A stretch of 64,000 nt of DNA from Mycolicibacterium sp. S2-37 (lineage in GTDB: Bacteria > Actinomycetota > Actinomycetes > Mycobacteriales > Mycobacteriaceae), in contig NZ_JAFEVR010000004.1 of assembly GCF_017352375.1 (NCBI RefSeq), positions 868,001 to 932,000 of the forward strand, written 5' to 3'. Made by a program: the position numbers and the translations under genes. Position 1 is the stretch's first letter. Each line of letters opens with the position of its first letter. Under the pieces are notes generated by a model that had not been told where the DNA came from, did no database searches, and saw only the letters and a program-made list of their open reading frames with translations. This document shows positions 48,551 through 57,328 of this stretch, piece by piece.

Positions 48551-50827
48551 TCAGGTCGTCGGGGCGAGCGCCCCGTCCACCAATTCTGTGACGTGGGTCC
48601 AATACCGCCAATCGGCGATTGCGGCGCGCCGCGGTGCCGGCTCCGTCGCGGCCAGGGCACTGGCCAGGGCCAGCTCGCGGCAATGGTCGGCGTAGGCCCG
48701 AAATGCCCGCAGGTGGGCCACCTCCCGGCCGCCGACCCGGCTCGCCATGGGTTTCATGACATCGAACCACAGGTCGGAACGCCGGTCCTCCGGCGTTGCG
48801 GTATCCGGCGAATCGGGTAGCAGGCGAGCCAACTCGAGATCCGCGGTCTCCGCCAGCTTCGCGGCCGATTCGGCGGATACCAGGACCAACCGGGTACGAC
48901 CCGACATTGCACCACTGTCGGGGATGTCGTCGGCGGCGAGCACGATCTGGGTAGCTCCGGAGTCGGCCCCGCCGAGTTGGTCCTCGGTGGCGATCACCGC
49001 CCGTATCACCTTGCCGTGAAAGGCCGCCCAGCCGGAGACCGCCCGTACCGGATATGTCGCCCATCGCGTTCGATCCGCAACGGGAACCGACTGGTCGGCG
49101 GTGGCGAGCAACACCGGTTCGGGGAGTTCGACGCCGTCGGGTATGTAGGCGAGCCCGTAGCTGTTGGCCACCACGATGTCGCCATCGGCGGTGACGGCAG
49201 TGACCCAGAAGAAGCCGAGAGCGAAGTCCGGGCCGGCGTCGGGCGCGTTCAGTGCCGCCGCGATACGCCTGGCCACCTGCAGTGGGTCCGGCCGGGCCTG
49301 TCGGCGTTGCGCCTCCGCGGCGGACGCGTCAGCGATGGCGTCCCGCTCGGCCCGGGCGGCCGATACCGGAATCACAGCCACTGCAGGGACTTCCGGGTCC
49401 TGCCTGCGGTCGGACTGGTCGGCGCGGCCGGCAGCCGCTGCTGCTGGGCCCGTGAGCCGCTCGCGCGCTCTGCTGGTCGGATGCGGGTCCAATGGTCGCG
49501 AACTGACCGGCGCGGCGGTACTCCTGCCGCGACCCGAACCGCCGCTGCCACCGGCCGCCGGGGGCACCATCCCACCGCCCGCGCCCCCGGTCGGCGCCAT
49601 GGGGGACGCCGTTCCGGCCGCCGCTCCGGTGTCTTCGGCCCGCACGTTCGCGGCCGGAGCAGCCACGGTGGACGCCGCTGTCACGCCTCTGCCGTAGTCG
49701 CCGGAGCTCCCGGGTCCCGCCGGACCCTCCTGCGGCCCGGTGATCTCGTCGGGCGCATGACCCTTGTCGGCGGTATCGCGTTCATCCCGGTCGAATTCGT
49801 CGATGTCGCGGTCGACGCCGTCCGGACCGACCGGTGTCGACGCAGCTGGGCCGAGTCCCTGCGGGATGCCCGCGGTCGGCACGCCGGGGACGGAAGGGGG
49901 CGCCGGGACGCTGGGCAGCTCGCCGGGTCTCGATCGGCCCGTGGTCGGCTTCGCGGGTTCGGTGACAGCCGGGTCGGCACTCACGGGTGGTTTCCCCGGG
50001 GTCGGCGGGACCGGGTTCGGCCTCACCGGGCTCACCGGACTCACCCCCGACGGGTTCGGATGGACCGGAATCGGTGTCACCGCAACGGGTGCCGGTGGTC
50101 CGCCACTCGGCGCGGTGGGCTGCTCGGACGGAGTCGCCGGCGCTGTTCCGTGCGCTGGTCTGTCGGTCGGCGCCGGTCGGATCGGAACCGGGGGTGATGG
50201 CCGCACGCCCGGCGTCGGCGCCGGGATCGTTCTGCCCGGAGCCGGTGCCGGCGTCTGCGGCGCCGATGGGGTGTTGGGCGCCGCGCCGTTGCCGGCGCCG
50301 GGCTGAGACGGGATGTCCCACGTCGGCCGCGAGGCCGTGGTCGCCTGAATCTGCGCCGCCACATCGGCGACGATGCCGATGTTGGCGGCAAGGGTGGTGG
50401 CGATCACCGTCTCGATAGCAGCGGTGCGCTGCTCGTCGGTCAGGGTGGTATCGCCCTCGAGGACCGCGATCCGCTGGTTGGCGGTGTCGACATTCTCGCC
50501 GATGTAGGTCTTGGCGATGACGACCGAGCCCGCGACCTGGTCATGCCAGTCGATCGCTCCGGTGACATCGTCTCGCAGAGTGGTCAATCGGCCGATCTGT
50601 GCGTCCAGGGCGCCGGCGGCTCCGTCAGCGGCGAACCCCGTCCAGATGCCGCCGTCGAATACCTGGGTGCGCTGCTCGCGCGAGGTGTCGAGGACATGGG
50701 TCACATCGCGAAGGACGTCACCGAACCGGCCCGCGCGATCGTAGAGCACGTCTTCGTCGGTGTCGGGCCAGCCGCCCGGCTCCAGCATCCGGTCGGCGTG
50801 ACCACCGCTCGGCCTCACCATGCCCAT
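48551..50827 (-). CDS. espK: ESX-1 secretion-associated protein EspK
   Basis: A 758-residue protein that in M. marinum acts as a chaperone for EspB export. The N-terminal helical domain MVRPSGGHADRMLEPGGWPDTDED ... VFDGGIWTGFAAD carries a WxG turn; a Pro/Thr/Val-rich disordered middle (about 165-330) and a Gly/Ala-rich part follow; the C-terminal domain has VIPVSAARAERDAIA, FFWVTAVTADGDIVVANSYGLAYIPDG and HLRAFRAYADHCRELA. All align with M. tuberculosis EspK (729). Start ATG 50827. Last gene of the operon mycP1-espB-espL-espK. Confidence 0.93.
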   Translation of the reverse strand: MGMVRPSGGHADRMLEPGGWPDTDEDVLYDRAGRFGDVLRDVTHVLDTSREQRTQVFDGGIWTGFAADGAAGALDAQIGRLTTLRDDVTGAIDWHDQVAGSVVIAKTYIGENVDTANQRIAVLEGDTTLTDEQRTAAIETVIATTLAANIGIVADVAAQIQATTASRPTWDIPSQPGAGNGAAPNTPSAPQTPAPAPGRTIPAPTPGVRPSPPVPIRPAPTDRPAHGTAPATPSEQPTAPSGGPPAPVAVTPIPVHPNPSGVSPVSPVRPNPVPPTPGKPPVSADPAVTEPAKPTTGRSRPGELPSVPAPPSVPGVPTAGIPQGLGPAASTPVGPDGVDRDIDEFDRDERDTADKGHAPDEITGPQEGPAGPGSSGDYGRGVTAASTVAAPAANVRAEDTGAAAGTASPMAPTGGAGGGMVPPAAGGSGGSGRGRSTAAPVSSRPLDPHPTSRARERLTGPAAAAAGRADQSDRRQDPEVPAVAVIPVSAARAERDAIADASAAEAQRRQARPDPLQVARRIAAALNAPDAGPDFALGFFWVTAVTADGDIVVANSYGLAYIPDGVELPEPVLLATADQSVPVADRTRWATYPVRAVSGWAAFHGKVIRAVIATEDQLGGADSGATQIVLAADDIPDSGAMSGRTRLVLVSAESAAKLAETADLELARLLPDSPDTATPEDRRSDLWFDVMKPMASRVGGREVAHLRAFRAYADHCRELALASALAATEPAPRRAAIADWRYWTHVTELVDGALAPTT

Positions 50828-50857
50828 CGGCCTGTCACCTCCCGGGTCGGTGCGAGA

Positions 50858-51208
50858 TCAGCCGAGCCCGAGACCATCCCGCAGTGACGCGGTGATGCCC
50901 TGCAGGTTCGCATACAGCTGACCCTGCTGAGCCTGCAGCGCTGCCGAGGCCTTGGCCTGCGCCTCCCCCATGGCCTCGTTGATCCGGTTCTGGACCTCAT
51001 CGGCCCCCAGCCGCAGCAGGCCGTCCTTGATGAAGATGCTTTTGAGCCACCTGCTGCCGTCGACGGTCACCTCGACGGTCTGGTGTTCGTCGGTACCGGT
51101 GTGAACGCCCTCGGTGACCTGCCGCAGCTGGTCGCTCAGCACGGCCTGCATCTCCTGCAGCTGCGCCAGCGCCGCGAGGGCCTCCGGATGATGTGCTGCG
51201 GTACTCAT
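50858..51208 (-). CDS. espL: ESX-1 secretion-associated protein EspL (YbaB/EbfC-like)
   Basis: A 116-residue cytosolic protein of the YbaB/EbfC fold (115 in M. tuberculosis). It shows two long helices around a beta hairpin: LAALAQLQEMQAVLSDQL, TVEVTVDGSRWLKSIFI and DEVQNRINEAMGEAQAKASA. EspL is needed for stability of EspE, EspF and EspH. The ATG at 51208 overlaps the espB stop by 4 bases, so its translation follows espB. espK begins 30 bases downstream. Confidence 0.9.
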   Translation of the reverse strand: MSTAAHHPEALAALAQLQEMQAVLSDQLRQVTEGVHTGTDEHQTVEVTVDGSRWLKSIFIKDGLLRLGADEVQNRINEAMGEAQAKASAALQAQQGQLYANLQGITASLRDGLGLG

Positions 51209-52767
51209 TTCGACTCCTTACCGTCGGATACGTCCTTACGTTTGCGATTGCCGATGATGCCCTCGGTCCATTCCCGGTCCTCGGTGTACAGCGATTCGTC
51301 GGTGCCCGGGGTGCGTTTGGACTTTCCTTCGCCACCGCCCTGTCCGGCGCCGGGGGCGCCGCCCATCGGGGCCATGCCGCCCATTCCGCCGCTGCCGGGC
51401 ATGGCGCCCGCACCGGGCACCTTCCCGAGATTGCCCGCACCGCCAGGGGGTGCTGCACCACCCGGGGGCGCGCCGAGATCCGCGGCGGGTGCCAGGGGTA
51501 CCGACGGCATTCCGGCGCCACCGCCGGCGCCACCACCGCCGAGCGACGCGGGTTTCATTCCGGCGCCGACGCCGCCACCCGACGACGACAGGTCCTTCAG
51601 GGCGTTGGTGAGAGCCGCGTTGTCTGCGGAGGGAATGCCGGTCGGCGGCACCGTGGGCGCCCCGGTCGACGGCATCGTGGGAGTCGTCGGGCTGGGTGGC
51701 AATCCGTTGTCCGGGTTCAGCGGGTCGTCGGGATCGAGTGGGTTGTCCGGATCCAGCGGGTTGTCCGGATCGAGCGGGTTGTCCGGATCCACCGGGTTGT
51801 CCGGATCCACCGGGTTGTCCGGATCCACCGGGTTGTCCGGATCGTCCGGATCAGGCTTCGGGTCGGGCTTCGGCGGCGGATCGATCGGGAAGGCGGGGAT
51901 CGGGTTCTTCGGGTTCACCGCGGCCAGTGGAAGCGAAGCCCGTTTGACGTACTCCGAGAGGACCTCTTCGGATTTCTTCTGCATCCGCTCGTACCAGTCG
52001 ATGGCCTGTCGAACGAACTCCGGGTAGAGCGGATTCTGGACGTAGATCTTGTACCACTTGTCGCACTCGGACACCTCGTAGGAGGACGGGTGCTCCACGA
52101 TCGCCCACTTGTGCGCGGCGACCATCGTCGTGGCCTGCGTGCCCATCTGGATGCACAGCTGCGCCATGGCGTACACGTAGTTCCGCTGCTGCTCGAAGTT
52201 GGTTTCCACCAGCGTGGCGGTGGCGCCCTCCCAGTACTGGAAGGGACGGAACCGCACGGCCGTCTCCTGCAGACGGCGTTGATAGTCGTCCCACTCACGG
52301 GCGAAGTCGTTGAACGCGGTGCCCTGATCGGGGGCTTCGATGTCGGTGGCGGCCTGTCTCACCTCGTAGTAGGGCCACTCGAATTCGGGCGCCTTGGGCG
52401 GAGGGTTCAGCACGAACTCCTCATCGGGGTCACACATCGCCGACAGGTTCTTCGCGCCGGCGTTGGCGCGAATCGCCGAGGTGGACGTGTCGTCGGCCAG
52501 GTCGTCGGCGGCTCCTTCGTCAACGTCCTCGTAGGCCTTCGCGGCGTTTCGCAACGACTGAGCCAGCCGTCCCCACTCCCGCTCGCACGCCTTGAGGTAG
52601 AGCCGCATGGAGTCGGCGTTCAACCCCAACTGGATGGCAGCGCCGTTGGCGAACGACAGCGCGCACGGCGCTGCGGGGTTGCCCTGCGGCAGGGCCGGCA
52701 TCGGTTGCTCGAGCTCTTCGGCACGCGAGAGCAATTCGTCCTTCTCGACGTTCAAGGTCGAGGTCAT
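51205..52767 (-). CDS. espB: ESX-1 secreted protein EspB
   Basis: A secreted ESX-1 effector of 520 residues that adopts a PE-PPE-like fold. The helical part (about 1-290) includes the export motif YEDVD (Tyr79-Asp83) and the WxG-like WEG (179-181). The C-terminal part is Gly/Pro-rich and ends LYTEDREWTEGIIGNRKRKD, nearly identical to the M. tuberculosis EspB tail that MycP1 processing leaves attached or removes. Between them lies a 6-residue Asp-Pro repeat (306-354) not present in M. tuberculosis EspB (460 residues). Overlaps espL; preceded by mycP1 after 28 bases. Confidence 0.93.
   Translation of the reverse strand: MTSTLNVEKDELLSRAEELEQPMPALPQGNPAAPCALSFANGAAIQLGLNADSMRLYLKACEREWGRLAQSLRNAAKAYEDVDEGAADDLADDTSTSAIRANAGAKNLSAMCDPDEEFVLNPPPKAPEFEWPYYEVRQAATDIEAPDQGTAFNDFAREWDDYQRRLQETAVRFRPFQYWEGATATLVETNFEQQRNYVYAMAQLCIQMGTQATTMVAAHKWAIVEHPSSYEVSECDKWYKIYVQNPLYPEFVRQAIDWYERMQKKSEEVLSEYVKRASLPLAAVNPKNPIPAFPIDPPPKPDPKPDPDDPDNPVDPDNPVDPDNPVDPDNPLDPDNPLDPDNPLDPDDPLNPDNGLPPSPTTPTMPSTGAPTVPPTGIPSADNAALTNALKDLSSSGGGVGAGMKPASLGGGGAGGGAGMPSVPLAPAADLGAPPGGAAPPGGAGNLGKVPGAGAMPGSGGMGGMAPMGGAPGAGQGGGEGKSKRTPGTDESLYTEDREWTEGIIGNRKRKDVSDGKESK
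51706..51852 (-). repeat. 18-base tandem repeat array inside espB
   Basis: Eight or so units of 18 bases coding for DPDNPV or DPDNPL (residues 306-354 of EspB). On the + strand the unit reads GGATCCACCGGGTTGTCC or close variants. The central units are identical, so the array is young and may change length. Confidence 0.95.
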
Positions 52768-52795
52768 GTCGGCCCCTTCTGATTGCGTGAGAGGT

Positions 52796-54178
52796 TCATC
52801 GACGACTCATCGCTCGCACCCCCAGGCCGACGAGGCCCAGCGCCAGCATCACGGCTCCGACCGCCAGCGCCACAGCCTTGATCGGTCCGCGGTCGGGCGG
52901 GATCGGGGCGACCGGAGGTGCCACGCGTTTGACGGTGAACGGAGCCGACACGGGGCCGGGCGGGATGTCCCAGGTGAGCGCAGCGACCGGATAGATGACC
53001 CCGGCACCGACGACGTTGTCGACACCGCCCCCGGGATGGCGCGCGCTGGCCACGATGCGGTTGATAATCTGAGCCGGGGTCAGAGCCGGAAACCGTTGGC
53101 GCAGCAGGGCTGCCAAGCCCGAGACGAAAGCCGCCGAGAACGACGTCCCGGCCAGCGGGACCGGCGCGTCGGCACCCTGCAGTGCGTTCACCGGCTGGCC
53201 TTCCGAGCCGAGCGCCACGATCCCTTCGGCCGGTGCCGCGACGCCCACCCACGGGCCGTGCATCGAGAAGCCGCTCGGGGAGCCGTCGGTACCGATGCCA
53301 CCCACTGTCAGCACCAGAGGCGCGTACCAGGCCGGGGTCACGATCGTCTGCACCTCATCCCAGCCACGAGGATCGTCGGGCTTCGAGGGGTCCGGTGGCG
53401 GGTTTTGAACGCAATCCCCACCGGTGTTGCCCGCGGCCACAACGACCACCGCGCCTTTGACGTTGACCGCGTAGTTCAGCGCCGCGCCGAGGGTCGACTC
53501 GTCGACCTGCCGGGTGACTTTGAAACACGCCGCTTCGCTGACGTTGATCACCCCGGCTCCGAGATTGGCGGCGTGCACCACTGCGCGGGCGAGGCTGCGC
53601 ACCGATCCGGCGGCCGGGGTGGCGTTGGGGTCATTGCCGTCGCCCTGCTGCGCACCCTCGGGATCGAATGCCTCCGAGGTGTGGCGCAGCGAGATGACCC
53701 TCGCATCGGGCGCCACGCCGACGAAGGCGTCGTCCGGCGAGGGACGGCCGTTGATGATGGACGCGGTCAGTGTGCCGTGTGCGTCGCAGTCCGACAGCCC
53801 GTCACCGTCGGGGGTGACGAAGTCGCCGCCGGCGTCGGCGGAGAGCCGCGCGGAGACGTTGACCCCGGTGTCGATCACCGCGACCGTGACGCCCGCGCCC
53901 GTCGCGAACTGCTGTGCCTGCGGGAGGCCGAGATAGTCACTCGTCCACGGCGCGTCTTGAAAGTTGGAGTCCGGCAGGGTCGTCGCCGCCGCGCACAACC
54001 GGCGCTGGACCATCGGCATGTCCGGCCCGGTCTGGTCCGGCGGGACAGCGTCGGGATTGATGGACGGCGGTGCGACGGCCGTGGCGGGCGGCGCACTCAG
54101 CAGGAAAAGCGCCAGCGCCGCCATCATCAGCAGGGTGCGCTGCAACCGGACCGTCCTCTTCCTTTGCCGGGACTGCAT
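52796..54178 (-). CDS. mycP1: ESX-1 subtilisin-like protease mycosin-1 (MycP1)
   Basis: Membrane-anchored mycosin that stabilises the ESX-1 complex and cleaves EspB. From ATG 54178 it has 460 residues (446 in M. tuberculosis): signal/anchor at 13-34, catalytic Asp103 (AVIDTG), His134 (DAHGT), Asn252 (AAGNTGG), Ser347 (GTSFS), and a C-terminal membrane helix near 430-453. An upstream in-frame ATG at 54250 would add 24 residues. eccE1, normally next to mycP1, is missing here and lies 23 kb away. First gene of the operon with espB-espL-espK. Confidence 0.94.
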   Translation of the reverse strand: MQSRQRKRTVRLQRTLLMMAALALFLLSAPPATAVAPPSINPDAVPPDQTGPDMPMVQRRLCAAATTLPDSNFQDAPWTSDYLGLPQAQQFATGAGVTVAVIDTGVNVSARLSADAGGDFVTPDGDGLSDCDAHGTLTASIINGRPSPDDAFVGVAPDARVISLRHTSEAFDPEGAQQGDGNDPNATPAAGSVRSLARAVVHAANLGAGVINVSEAACFKVTRQVDESTLGAALNYAVNVKGAVVVVAAGNTGGDCVQNPPPDPSKPDDPRGWDEVQTIVTPAWYAPLVLTVGGIGTDGSPSGFSMHGPWVGVAAPAEGIVALGSEGQPVNALQGADAPVPLAGTSFSAAFVSGLAALLRQRFPALTPAQIINRIVASARHPGGGVDNVVGAGVIYPVAALTWDIPPGPVSAPFTVKRVAPPVAPIPPDRGPIKAVALAVGAVMLALGLVGLGVRAMSRR

Positions 54179-54417
54179 GGCGGCGCGACGCGGCGCCGTT
54201 CGTTCTCGATTCTGGTTGTCGATCGTCCCGAATACTGCCGCATTTCGCATCTGAATGCACGATTGCCGTGAACCTCGGTCGAAATCGTCTTCCGGTTACC
54301 TACAGGACATTTCGATACACCGAAGCCAGCACAATCGGTTCAGTTCGCGGCAACGTAGTGGACATGTCGCGGCAACCGCGACGAACCTCGGGTTCGGCGT
54401 CCGAGGAGTCCGATGTG

Positions 54418-55044
54418 TCATGACCAGTTTGCTGACATCCGGTAACCAGCCGGCGTGGACGTGGCGCACGGGTCCCGCTGTCCGTCCGACTTGAACTGGC
54501 GGTACAGCTTGAAGGCAGCCTGTCCGGCGCACAGGCGGGCGAGATACCCGTCGAGGCCGGCAGCGAGGTCACGGTATTGCTCGTCGAGTACCGCCAAATG
54601 GTCGGCCGGTCGCTGCGCGTCACGCGCATGCACGAGCCGCAGCGCGAGAATCGAGAGGCGATCGACGATCGTGCCGGGAGTTTCGGTGTGGTGCAGCAGG
54701 GCTCGTCCGTCGAAGGGTCCGAGCCGATCGAGCAACATCGCGTCCAGTGCCTCTGTGCACGCATTGCGCCGCCCGTTGAGGTCATCGATGCCCCGCTTGA
54801 GGCGGGCCAGACCGTGGTCGTCCACACCCGGCAATCGCGCGGCGTCCTCGAGATGCCACAGGCGGAAGTTCATCGAGTGGAGCTCGAGCGCTTTCGACGA
54901 GACGCCACTGGGCGCTCCGGCGAGCACGGGCGCGTCGAGGTGCCACGCGTCGACCATGTCGCGGAACCGGCGGACCGCCCAGAGCAGTTCGGCAACGGCG
55001 TGATTCGGCATGACCTCGGTCCATGGTCGCGATGGGAGCTCCAC
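54418..55044 (-). CDS. DUF4254-family protein
   Basis: A 208-residue helical protein of the DUF4254 family. It has ELHSMNFRLWHLEDAARLPG and RRNACTEALDAMLL, both conserved in the family, and TETPGTIVDRLSILALRLVHARD. The function is not known; members are often next to sugar transferases, as here, where a GT9 gene lies 35 bases upstream on the same strand. Start GTG 55044. Together the pair forms a unit between mycP1 and the Rv3037c homologue that is not present at this point in M. tuberculosis. Confidence 0.75.
   Translation of the reverse strand: MELPSRPWTEVMPNHAVAELLWAVRRFRDMVDAWHLDAPVLAGAPSGVSSKALELHSMNFRLWHLEDAARLPGVDDHGLARLKRGIDDLNGRRNACTEALDAMLLDRLGPFDGRALLHHTETPGTIVDRLSILALRLVHARDAQRPADHLAVLDEQYRDLAAGLDGYLARLCAGQAAFKLYRQFKSDGQRDPCATSTPAGYRMSANWS
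54427..54436. promoter_or_regulatory. GTTTGCTGAC motif (EspR-like), copy 2
   Basis: Second copy of the 10-mer found in the PE35/espE control region, here about 250 bases upstream of mycP1 and within the last codons of the DUF4254 gene. The 239 bases 54179-54417 between that gene and mycP1 hold no credible gene and must contain the mycP1 promoter. Confidence 0.3.
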
Positions 55045-55079
55045 GCGACCCTAACGCGTCGTCGTCGATCAGGCCGGAC

Positions 55080-56108
55080 TCAGGTGAGCTGCTCGAGGGC
55101 GTCGAGCACGTCCTGGACCCCGATGTCGGCCATGGACGCCCGGTCGACATGGCGGTGCGGCCCGAACCGGAAACCCCACATCGATGACCGGGTGGGGCCG
55201 AAGAGTCCGACACCGGGGACGCGCGCGAGGTCGGCGGCGTGCAGCACGCTCGAATCGATGCCGACGAACAGGTCCGCCGTCTCGACAAGCGCCATGGTGA
55301 GGTCCAGCGGCAGCCCGAGCAGCGGTGTGACGCGGGCGCGCTCCGACCCGACGTTGAGTTCCTCATGCCCCATCCCCACCACCCAGGCGACATACTCGCG
55401 GTGCCGCGCGAGGAACCTGTCCAGCAGGGCGATGAACCGCGTGACGGGCCACTGCTTAATGGTCCATTCGGTGTCGGCGTGCACGACGAGCACTTTCGAG
55501 CCCGGCGGCAGGTCGGCTCGCACCCTTCGCGCCCGGGCCACGACGTGCGCCGGGATGTCGAGCCGCCCGGCGTGGTCGTCGACGCGCGCATCCGGTGAGA
55601 AGAGCCGGGCCAGTCCGAAGATGAGATCCGCCGAATGCCCGTCGCTCTTCGGGACCGCGATGTCGTAGACGTCGTCGTCGCCGGCGAACCCGATGCTCGT
55701 CGCAGGCCGCAGACGGCTACGCAGGCGGCGGGCGACGAGCTGCGACGGCGTGCGGTACGGCACGGCGTTGATGAACAGCTCGACGGCGCCGATCTGCGCC
55801 GCGAGCGCGTCGAACTCGGCGTCGGTCACCGGCAGCGGGGTGCGGTGCGGATTTGGCACCACGCTCCCGATGTCGACGAAGCGCGGGCTGACCTCGTGGA
55901 AGCACAGGTCGTAGTGAACCTTCGGAGCCAGCACGGTGATCGGCGCGGGGAACAGCCGGCCGAGTGCCCGCAGGGTGGGGAGCGTGAGGATCGCATCGCC
56001 GATGTTGTTGGCGAAGAACACCGCCGTCGACGACGCCTGCGCTGCGGTCGGAGTCGTCGGGCCCACCTGCTCATCCTCCCCGATGAACCTCAGCGGGACG
56101 GCCGACAT
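55080..56108 (-). CDS. Glycosyltransferase family 9 (heptosyltransferase-like)
   Basis: A 342-residue GT9-type transferase. FFANNIGDAILTLPTLRALGRLFP is the N-terminal acceptor-side motif, VLVVHADTEWTIKQWP the start of the nucleotide-sugar domain, and FVGIDSSVLHAADLARVPGVGLFGPTRSS the donor-binding motif of the family. Heptose itself is not expected in mycobacteria; the sugar is unknown. The ATG at 56108 lies 19 bases inside the end of the preceding Rv3037c-like gene, so the genes are coupled. The partner DUF4254 gene follows. Confidence 0.8.
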   Translation of the reverse strand: MSAVPLRFIGEDEQVGPTTPTAAQASSTAVFFANNIGDAILTLPTLRALGRLFPAPITVLAPKVHYDLCFHEVSPRFVDIGSVVPNPHRTPLPVTDAEFDALAAQIGAVELFINAVPYRTPSQLVARRLRSRLRPATSIGFAGDDDVYDIAVPKSDGHSADLIFGLARLFSPDARVDDHAGRLDIPAHVVARARRVRADLPPGSKVLVVHADTEWTIKQWPVTRFIALLDRFLARHREYVAWVVGMGHEELNVGSERARVTPLLGLPLDLTMALVETADLFVGIDSSVLHAADLARVPGVGLFGPTRSSMWGFRFGPHRHVDRASMADIGVQDVLDALEQLT

Positions 56109-57328
56109 ATGAAGGCGGTTGCCCGGCTTGCGGTCCCCTGGCCGAGCCGGGTGAGGACGACCGACAGCGCGGCGTCACCGCGCGGTTTGAGTCGCCGCCG
56201 CAGAGCGTCGGGATCGACGTCGACGCCGCGGATGAGGATCTCGACCGCACCGGCGTCGTGCTCGGCCAGAGCCTGGCGCAGCCGCCGCTCCTGATACGGG
56301 ATCTGCTCGAGCACCTCGAACCCGCGCATGCCGGCGGGCAGCAGGTCGCCGGACAGGTACGCGATCGCGGGGTCGAGCTGCCAGAGTCCGTGCCGTACCG
56401 CATAGTGGCGCACCAGACCCGCTCGCACCACCGCACCGTCCGGATCGACGATCCAGCGGCCGGCGGCGGCGACAGGGCAGTCGTCGGGTTGGGCGTCGGT
56501 GATCTCCTCACCGGTGTCCAGCAGCACCGCTCTGCGGGTGACGGCCGCTGAACTCAACTCCGCCGACCACAGGCATGCTTCGCGGACACTGCCACCGAAG
56601 GACACGACCTCGATCTCACCGGCGAAGCCCAACCGGCGCACCGCGTCGAAATCGATTCCGGGAGCGCACTTCACGACGTGCGGACGGCCGCGGTAGATGT
56701 CGATGACTGCGTCCAGCGGCGGTGTGTACGCGGCCGGGTCGAACGTGCGGCGGCCACCGCGCCTGCGGGCGGGGTCCAGCAGCACGACGGTGTCACGGCT
56801 GACAGGACGCAGGGCGTCGGCGCGGCAGAGCGCGATTCCAGCGCCGCCGAGATCGGCATTGTGCCGCGCCATCGCGAGCCGCACCGGGTCGATGTCGCTG
56901 CCGAGCACCAGATCCGCGTGTTTGCGCAGCGCTGCGAGTTCAGCGCCGATCGAACAGGTGGCGTCGTGGACGCGCGCGCCGGCCAACCGGATCGCCCGGT
57001 GTTCGGCGACCGGCGTCGCGGTGGCCTGCTGCAGTGCCTCATCGGTGAACAGCCAGTCCTCGGCTCCGGACAGCTTGGCCGCCGCGCGCCGCCGCAGCCG
57101 CACCGTCTCGGTGAGCACGGCGGCGCGATCGCCGAAAGACCTTCGCACCGCAGCGATGTCGGCGATCAGCGTGTCGGCCGTGAGGGGACGCGACGCGACG
57201 TCGCGCAGGGCGGACGCGCCCTCGTCGCTGCGGAGGTACGCGACGGTGTCGAGATCGAACGTTACGACGGCTTGACCCCAGTGACCATCACGTTGTAGAA
57301 CCAGCCCTTCGGCACCACGCGCCGCCAC
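56090..57328 (-). CDS. THUMP-like class I methyltransferase (Rv3037c-like)
   Basis: A protein of about 394-433 residues depending on the start. It has a methyltransferase domain with HDATCSIGAELAAL (motif I), VLGSDIDPVRLAMARHN, VVLLDPARRRGGRRTFDP (motif IV-like) and a C-terminal PAGMRGFEVLEQIPYQERRLRQ. This is the Rv3037c type, thought to methylate RNA or sugar. The conserved part starts at [15 protein letters not shown] (about 57262), where no ATG, GTG or TTG exists. GTG 57328 is chosen, overlapping the upstream gene by 67 bases; ATG 57391 is possible too. Confidence 0.8.
   Translation of the reverse strand: MAARGAEGLVLQRDGHWGQAVVTFDLDTVAYLRSDEGASALRDVASRPLTADTLIADIAAVRRSFGDRAAVLTETVRLRRRAAAKLSGAEDWLFTDEALQQATATPVAEHRAIRLAGARVHDATCSIGAELAALRKHADLVLGSDIDPVRLAMARHNADLGGAGIALCRADALRPVSRDTVVLLDPARRRGGRRTFDPAAYTPPLDAVIDIYRGRPHVVKCAPGIDFDAVRRLGFAGEIEVVSFGGSVREACLWSAELSSAAVTRRAVLLDTGEEITDAQPDDCPVAAAGRWIVDPDGAVVRAGLVRHYAVRHGLWQLDPAIAYLSGDLLPAGMRGFEVLEQIPYQERRLRQALAEHDAGAVEILIRGVDVDPDALRRRLKPRGDAALSVVLTRLGQGTASRATAFICRPSR

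Noticed and set aside
51706..51852. CRISPR array
   Set aside because: The 18-base units are direct tandem copies without spacers, lie in frame inside espB and encode a regular DPDNPV/L repeat.
48551..54178. Inversion of espK-espL-espB-mycP1 as a further rearrangement
   Set aside because: These genes also run opposite to espE and eccA1 in M. tuberculosis (Rv3879c-Rv3883c), so their strand and order here are the usual ones; only eccE1 is missing from the group.
29372..54178. Locus could be ESX-3, ESX-5, ESX-4 or a plasmid ESX-P system
   Set aside because: Split EccCa/EccCb, presence of EspE, EspF, EspH, EspI, EspJ, EspK, EspL and EspB, and close EsxA/EsxB sequences are all specific to ESX-1.
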